Of a DNA stretch of 64,000 bases, positions 60,102-64,000 are shown in pieces. The notes beneath the pieces are model-generated. The model was not told the DNA's origin and did no database searches. It saw nothing but the letters and a program-made list of their open reading frames with translations. The first letter of the stretch is position 1. Every line of letters begins with the position of its first letter. The stretch is from Pseudoduganella albidiflava (GTDB lineage Bacteria > Pseudomonadota > Gammaproteobacteria > Burkholderiales > Burkholderiaceae_D), in contig NZ_CP036401.1 in the NCBI RefSeq assembly GCF_004322755.1, positions 3,224,001 through 3,288,000 on the forward strand, in the 5' to 3' direction. A program made the position numbers and the translations under genes.

Positions 60102-61691
60102 TCAGATTTCCTCGTACAGCGGCAGCGTGAGGAACTCCGCGAACGATTCGGAGGTCGACATCTGCTCGAAGATCTGCGCGGCACGATCGTAGTTCGGGCT
60201 GGTGCCGTCCGGTGCGGACTCCTTCACCTTCGGCAATTCCTCGGCGATCATCGAGCGCACGATATCGGCCGTGACCTTGCGGCCATCGTCGAGCACGCCC
60301 TTCGGCGAACGGATCCATTGCCACACCTGCGAACGGCTGATCTCGGCCGTGGCGGCATCTTCCATCAGGTTATGGATCGGCACGCAGCCATTGCCGCCCA
60401 GCCAGCTGCCCAGGTAGTGGATGCCCACGTTGATGTTGTAGCGCAGGCCCGCTTCGGTGATCGGCGCCTCCGGCTGGAAGTTCAGCAGGTCCGCCGCCGT
60501 CACCTCGACGTCCGGGCGCTGCTTGCCGATCTGGTTCGGCGCGTCGCCCAGCACCTTGGTGAATTCCGTCATGGCCAGGCCAACCAGGCCCGGGTGGGCG
60601 ACCCAGCCGCCGTCGTAGCCATCGGTGGCATCCCGCGCCTTGTCGTTGCGCACACCGGCCATCGCCGTTTCGTTTTTCTCCGCATCGTTCTTGATCGGGA
60701 TCAGGGCCGACATGCCGCCGATCGCCGGCGCATTGCGCTTGTGGCAGGTCTTCAGCAACAGCAGCGCGTAGGCGCGCATGAACGGCGCCGTCATCGTCAC
60801 TTTCGGGCGGTCGGCCAGGCAGAAGTCCTTGTCGACCTTGAATTTCTTGATGCAGCTGAAGATGTAGTCCCAGCGGCCCGCGTTGAGGCCGGCGCTGTGC
60901 TCGCGCAGCTCATACAGGATCTCGTCCATCTCGAACGCGGCCAGGATCGTTTCGATCAGCACGGTGGCCTTGATCGTGCCTTGCGGCAGGCCCAGTTCGT
61001 CCTGCGTCATGACGAAGATGTCGTTCCACAGGCGCGCTTCCAGGTGCGATTCCATCTTCGGCAGGTAGAAATACGGGCCGGCGCCGCGCGCCAGCTGTTC
61101 GCGGGCGTTATGGAACATGAACAGCGCGAAATCGAACACGCCGCCGGAGACGCGCTTGCCGTCGACCAGCACATGCTTTTCATCGAGGTGCCAGCCGCGC
61201 GGCCGCACGACCAGGGTTGCCGTCTTTTCGTTAAGCTTGTAGGACTTGCCGTTCTGCTCGAGCGAGATCGTCTTGCGCACGGCATCGATCATGTTCAGCT
61301 GGCCGGTGAGCTGGTTGTCCCAGTTCGGCGTGTTCGAATCCTCGAAGTCCGTCATGTAGCTGTCGGCGCCGGAATTGAGCGCATTGATGACCATCTTGCG
61401 CTCGACCGGGCCGGTGATTTCCACGCGGCGGCACTGCAAGGCTTGCGGGATCGGCGCGATCGTCCAGTCACCGGCGCGGATGTGTGCCGTTTCAGCCAGG
61501 AAGTCGGGACGCTCGCCTGCATCGAGGCGTTTCGCACGCTCCACGCGGGCAGCCAGCAATTCCTGGCGGCGCGGCTCGAACGCACGCGACAGTTTTGCCA
61601 CCAGCTCCAGCGCTTCCGGCGTCAGAACGCTTTCATAGCCGGGCTTGATCTCGCCCGTGATTTCCATTCCTGCCGGTAACGTGATGCTCAT
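60102..61691 (-). CDS. aceB: Malate synthase A
   Basis: This 529-residue enzyme of the glyoxylate bypass condenses glyoxylate with acetyl-CoA to malate. Signatures are [20 protein letters not shown] (N-terminal part of the active site), [19 protein letters not shown] with the catalytic Arg, the family block [18 protein letters not shown], and the C-terminal [20 protein letters not shown]. The length fits isoform A. I use ATG 61691 ([11 protein letters not shown]), with a GGAGA site; the frame is open further up to 61766. It is divergent from a LysR gene over 116 AT-rich bases. No isocitrate lyase gene is in the window. Confidence 0.95.
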   Translation of the reverse strand: MSITLPAGMEITGEIKPGYESVLTPEALELVAKLSRAFEPRRQELLAARVERAKRLDAGERPDFLAETAHIRAGDWTIAPIPQALQCRRVEITGPVERKMVINALNSGADSYMTDFEDSNTPNWDNQLTGQLNMIDAVRKTISLEQNGKSYKLNEKTATLVVRPRGWHLDEKHVLVDGKRVSGGVFDFALFMFHNAREQLARGAGPYFYLPKMESHLEARLWNDIFVMTQDELGLPQGTIKATVLIETILAAFEMDEILYELREHSAGLNAGRWDYIFSCIKKFKVDKDFCLADRPKVTMTAPFMRAYALLLLKTCHKRNAPAIGGMSALIPIKNDAEKNETAMAGVRNDKARDATDGYDGGWVAHPGLVGLAMTEFTKVLGDAPNQIGKQRPDVEVTAADLLNFQPEAPITEAGLRYNINVGIHYLGSWLGGNGCVPIHNLMEDAATAEISRSQVWQWIRSPKGVLDDGRKVTADIVRSMIAEELPKVKESAPDGTSPNYDRAAQIFEQMSTSESFAEFLTLPLYEEI

Positions 61692-61807
61692 GTCGATCTC
61701 CTTTGTGCTCTGGTGAAATTGGATGCCTTGAAGTATATTGACTGCAAACTTATCTAAACAAGACAAATAATCACTTCATCTGTGCAAATTTGTCATAAAT
61801 CGAGGTT

Positions 61808-62716
61808 ATGGATCAGTTCAAGCAGATCTCCACGTTCGTGGAAGTGGTGGCGCGGGGCAGTCTGTCTGCCGCCGCGCGCGCCGAAGGTATCGCACCAGCC
61901 GTGATCGGCCGCCGCCTCGATGCACTGGAGCAGCGCCTCGGCGTGAAGCTGCTACAGCGTACCACGCGCAAGCTGGCGTTGACCGACGAAGGCGCCGCGT
62001 TCCTCGAAGATTGCCAGCGTATCCTGGCGGACCTGGAGAGTGCGGAAGCGGCCGCGGCGGAACGCAGTGCCCGGGCGACCGGCCACCTGCTCATTTCGGC
62101 ACCGGCGGGTTTCGGCCGCCACCATGTAGCGCCGCTGATTCCGTCGTTCGTGGCCGAGCACCGCGACGTGACCGTCACACTGAACCTGAACGACCGCGTG
62201 GTCGACCTGATCGGCGAAGGCGTGGATGTCGCGATCCGCATCGCCACGCTGGAGGATTCCAACCTCGTCAGCCTGAAACTGGCGGACAACCGCCGGGTGG
62301 TCGTCGGCGCCCCTTCCTACCTGCAGCGCCATGGCGTGCCGAAAACGCTGGAAGACCTGTCGCGCCATAACTGCATGGCGATCAGCAGCGCCGGCAGCCA
62401 GCGCGGCTGGACGTTCCGCGACGGCAGCAAGAACGTCACGCTTCGCACGGCGGGCAACATGAGCTGCAATGACGGCGCCGTGCTGCACGACTGGGTGCTG
62501 GCGGGCAAAGGGCTGGGCTGGCGGTCGATGTGGGAAGTGGGGGTCGACATCGAAGCGGGGCGGCTGGTCACCGTCCTCGATGAATATGCGGCGCCCGGCA
62601 ACGACAACATCTATGCGGTATTCGCCCAGCGGCGCCACCTGCCGCTGCGGATTCGCGCGTTTGTCGATTTCCTGCGGCGCACCTACGCGCAGCCGGGATA
62701 TTGGGCCAAAGGCTAG
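61808..62716 (+). CDS. LysR-family regulator divergent from aceB
   Basis: This 302-residue regulator has the HTH near residues 16-36 (SLSAAARAEGIAPAVIGRRL) and a LysR substrate-binding domain with ATGHLLISAPAGFGRHHVAP and LAGKGLGWRSMWEVGVDIEA. The last domain is complete. It is placed head to head with aceB with a 116-bp AT-rich gap (for example ACAAATAATCACTTC and GCAAATTTGTC), the usual layout for a LysR regulator and its target. Control of malate synthase is inferred from that position. Confidence 0.92.
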   Translation: MDQFKQISTFVEVVARGSLSAAARAEGIAPAVIGRRLDALEQRLGVKLLQRTTRKLALTDEGAAFLEDCQRILADLESAEAAAAERSARATGHLLISAPAGFGRHHVAPLIPSFVAEHRDVTVTLNLNDRVVDLIGEGVDVAIRIATLEDSNLVSLKLADNRRVVVGAPSYLQRHGVPKTLEDLSRHNCMAISSAGSQRGWTFRDGSKNVTLRTAGNMSCNDGAVLHDWVLAGKGLGWRSMWEVGVDIEAGRLVTVLDEYAAPGNDNIYAVFAQRRHLPLRIRAFVDFLRRTYAQPGYWAKG

Positions 62717-63046
62717 CCCGCCAAAGGCCAGCGTTCACCGGTGCCCGGTCAAAGGCATGCGGCCAAGGCACTCGGCCAAAGGTACGCGGCCAAAAACCAG
62801 CGCTCAAACGTCGGCACTCGGCAGATCAGCGGGCTAAAGCCTGGGAAGCGGAAGAATTCGCCGTCCGATCGGCTGGCGAACGCAGACGGGAGAGCGCAAC
62901 GCGGATGGCTGGCAATTGCAGGTGATCCGGCCGCGGCCCGGTCCTGGGAGCGTAAAGCAGCCCACTCTCCAGACATCGATTCAACAGCGACAGGCGAAAA
63001 AAATCCCCGGAAACCGAGGATTTTTTGTGTCGTTAGATCCAGCGTA
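62717..63046. other. 330-bp gene-free region with decayed (C)GGCCAAAGG repeats
   Basis: From 62703 to about 62808 the sequence is a loose tandem array of units such as CGCCAAAGGCCAG, CGGTCAAAGGCATG, CGGCCAAGGCACT and CGGCCAAAGGTACG, starting inside the last codons of the LysR gene. The rest up to the cold-shock terminator shows no credible gene. Confidence 0.6.
62996..63026 (-). terminator. Terminator of the cold-shock gene (possibly bidirectional)
   Basis: The stem AATCCCCGG/CCGAGGATT with loop AAA has A-runs on the left and T-runs on the right of the plus strand, so a U-tract follows the hairpin in either direction. It lies 20 bp beyond the stop of the cold-shock gene. Confidence 0.88.
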
Positions 63047-63250
63047 TTACAGAGGCTGAATGTTCGATGCTTGCTTGCCTTTCGGGCCAGCGGTTACATC
63101 GAAAGATACGCGCTGGTTCTCTTGCAGCGATTTGAAGCCATTGCTTTGGATCGCCGAGAAGTGAGCGAACAGATCTTCGCCGCCTTCGTCAGGGGTGATG
63201 AAGCCAAAACCCTTCGAATCATTGAACCATTTTACGATACCAGTTGCCAT
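63047..63250 (-). CDS. Cold-shock domain protein (CspA family)
   Basis: This 67-residue single-domain cold-shock protein starts [20 protein letters not shown], with RNP1 (KGFGFI) and RNP2 (DLFAHFS) RNA-binding motifs and the end [11 protein letters not shown]. It binds single-stranded RNA and DNA as an RNA chaperone. The frame continues upstream to 63322 but family length fixes the start at 63250. A TATAAT box at 63360-63355 implies a 5' leader of about 100 nt, typical of csp genes with temperature-dependent leaders. Confidence 0.96.
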   Translation of the reverse strand: MATGIVKWFNDSKGFGFITPDEGGEDLFAHFSAIQSNGFKSLQENQRVSFDVTAGPKGKQASNIQPL

Positions 63251-63354
63251 TACAATTCCTATTACAGTTAAATGAGCTTGCGCCCGTGATATCGTTTGAA
63301 GCAAGTATGCAATGGCAGACAAACTGCACTACCCTTGAATCTAAACGATCCCGC

Positions 63355-63360
63355 ATTATA
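63355..63360 (-). promoter_or_regulatory. Candidate -10 box of the cold-shock gene
   Basis: TATAAT on the minus strand lies 105 bp before the ATG, with G/C-poor sequence upstream but no good -35 box at 17 bp. The region 63251-63593 holds no other gene and is AT-rich. Confidence 0.4.
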
Positions 63361-63593
63361 CCGAATACAGCGCCAAAAGCACGTCGTGAGGCACGATTTT
63401 GCGAAAATATTCGCTATTGTCGAGTGAAAAGTGATGAGAATCACATGAACGAGAGGAAAAATCCTGGAAAAGCCCATGGAAAATGCTCTCTAACAATGAT
63501 TCTTGCACTTTTGAAGCTCGGGAGACGACAAATCGATGGATGCAATTGATTTGGGAACCGGATCGGAACCAAAGCTGCCTTCCACTCCAGCCC

Positions 63594-63769
63594 AACTTCA
63601 AGCCAACTTCAAGCCAACTTCAAGCCAACTTCAAGCCAACTTCAAGCCAACTTCAAGCCAACTTCAAGCCAACTTCAAGCCAACTTCAAGCCAACTTCAA
63701 GCCAACTTCAAGCCAACTTCAAGCCAACTTCAAGCCAACTTCAAGCCAACTTCAAGCCAACTTCAAGCC
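63594..63769 (+). repeat. 16 perfect copies of an 11-bp tandem repeat
   Basis: The unit AACTTCAAGCC occurs 16 times without a mismatch over 176 bp, with an imperfect unit (CCACTCCAGCC) before it and AACTTCAAGCCACCCTCG at the right border. Since 11 is not a multiple of three, all frames stay open and translate with an 11-residue period (NFKPTSSQLQA), so the long frames over it (63483-63905) need not be genes. It lies between the cold-shock leader and a minus-strand gene entering from the right. Confidence 0.95.
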
Positions 63770-63861
63770 ACCCTCGAAATGCCCGCCTCGCAAGAGTGCC
63801 CTCGCGTCGTTCGGCATATGTGTAACTATAGACAATATCGGCAGTGGCTGTTTGATTAATA

Positions 63862-64000
63862 TCAATCGTGCGCGGGAAAAGAGGGGGACTTGGGATCCCG
63901 GCTGACCCGGTCGAGATAGGTGTGGATTTGCGGGATGAGTGCGGCCCAGCCCGCTTCGCCGGCCAGCTGGCCGCGCACCGCCTGCTCCAGCCGCCGGGCT
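63862..64000 (-). CDS. C-terminal fragment of an unidentified protein (cut by window end)
   Basis: On the minus strand a frame open to the last base of the window reads ARRLEQAVRGQLAGEAGWAA, continues LIPQIHTYLDRVSRDPK and ends SFPAHD before TGA at 63864-63862. High GC and good third-position bias suggest a real gene whose body lies to the right. Too little is present to name the family. Confidence 0.55.
   Translation of the reverse strand, partial: ARRLEQAVRGQLAGEAGWAALIPQIHTYLDRVSRDPKSPSFPAHD

Noticed and set aside
63594..63769. CRISPR array or repeat protein gene
   Set aside because: Units are 11 bp with no spacers, and no cas genes are near. The frames over it are open in all phases because of the repeat period, with no start or composition signal of a gene.

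Overview
This is high-GC bacterial chromosome, most consistent with a betaproteobacterium of the Massilia/Pseudoduganella group of Oxalobacteraceae. That placement is inferred from a cphA'-cphA pair facing a cyanophycin-type ABC transporter with a DUF1854 gene, a PEP-CTERM protein, the order dnaQ-rnhA-methyltransferase/gloB, and dispersed elements built on GGGGTCAGACCC. No rRNA or CRISPR array was seen. One tRNA gene, tRNA-Val(CAC), is present with its own promoter and terminator.

Region 1 (2-23,125, all plus strand) is one long, tightly overlapping operon for a phage-tail-like extracellular contractile injection system (eCIS, Afp/PVC-like). In order it holds: sheath (cut by the window start), inner tube, a Cys-rich baseplate protein, a disordered Pro/Ala protein, a DUF4255/Pvc16-type cap protein, an AAA+ ATPase (Pvc15-like), a small helical protein, a CIS-tube adaptor, a LysM protein, a gp27-like hub, a gp5-like spike, a PAAR-like tip, gp25, two large baseplate-J-type wedges, a gpI-type protein and a 1,495-residue DUF6519 beta-helix protein. 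No toxin or tape-measure gene is recognisable on this side.

Region 2 (23.2-29.0 kb) holds an AraC regulator divergent from a small membrane protein, a desaturase gene overlapping a PhnD-like binding protein gene, a DUF6624 secreted protein, and a MerR/TipA-type regulator with a membrane protein. The MerR gene has a 19-bp-spacer promoter and looks leaderless.

Region 3 (29.0-33.7 kb) is visibly more AT-rich. Small genes of mostly unknown function alternate with imperfect inverted-repeat elements that sit at the ends of genes, around a short tyrosine recombinase. It resembles a gene-cassette array but lacks IntI and canonical attC sites. One cassette gene (DUF7668-like) is frameshifted.

Region 4 (33.8-45.5 kb) has an orphan tyrosine recombinase, a DUF2784 protein, a lipoprotein and an acetylxylan-esterase-like protein, then cphA' and cphA (minus strand) facing the PH-like/zinc-ribbon ABC exporter and DUF1854 gene (plus strand).

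Region 5 (45.5-55.2 kb) has two paralogous single-span proteins with the same Cys-rich C-terminal tail, flanking an FdhF/YdeP molybdoenzyme and a PEP-CTERM protein. After these come an aldo/keto reductase, another orphan recombinase, and a LysR regulator divergent from a quinone-oxidoreductase-like gene.

Region 6 (55.2-64.0 kb) is housekeeping: GNAT, tRNA-Val, dnaQ, rnhA, a methyltransferase, gloB, an HCCA-isomerase/DsbA-like protein, aceB with a divergent LysR gene, and a cold-shock gene. Short tandem repeats recur between genes across the window, the most striking being 16 perfect copies of an 11-bp unit at 63,594-63,769.
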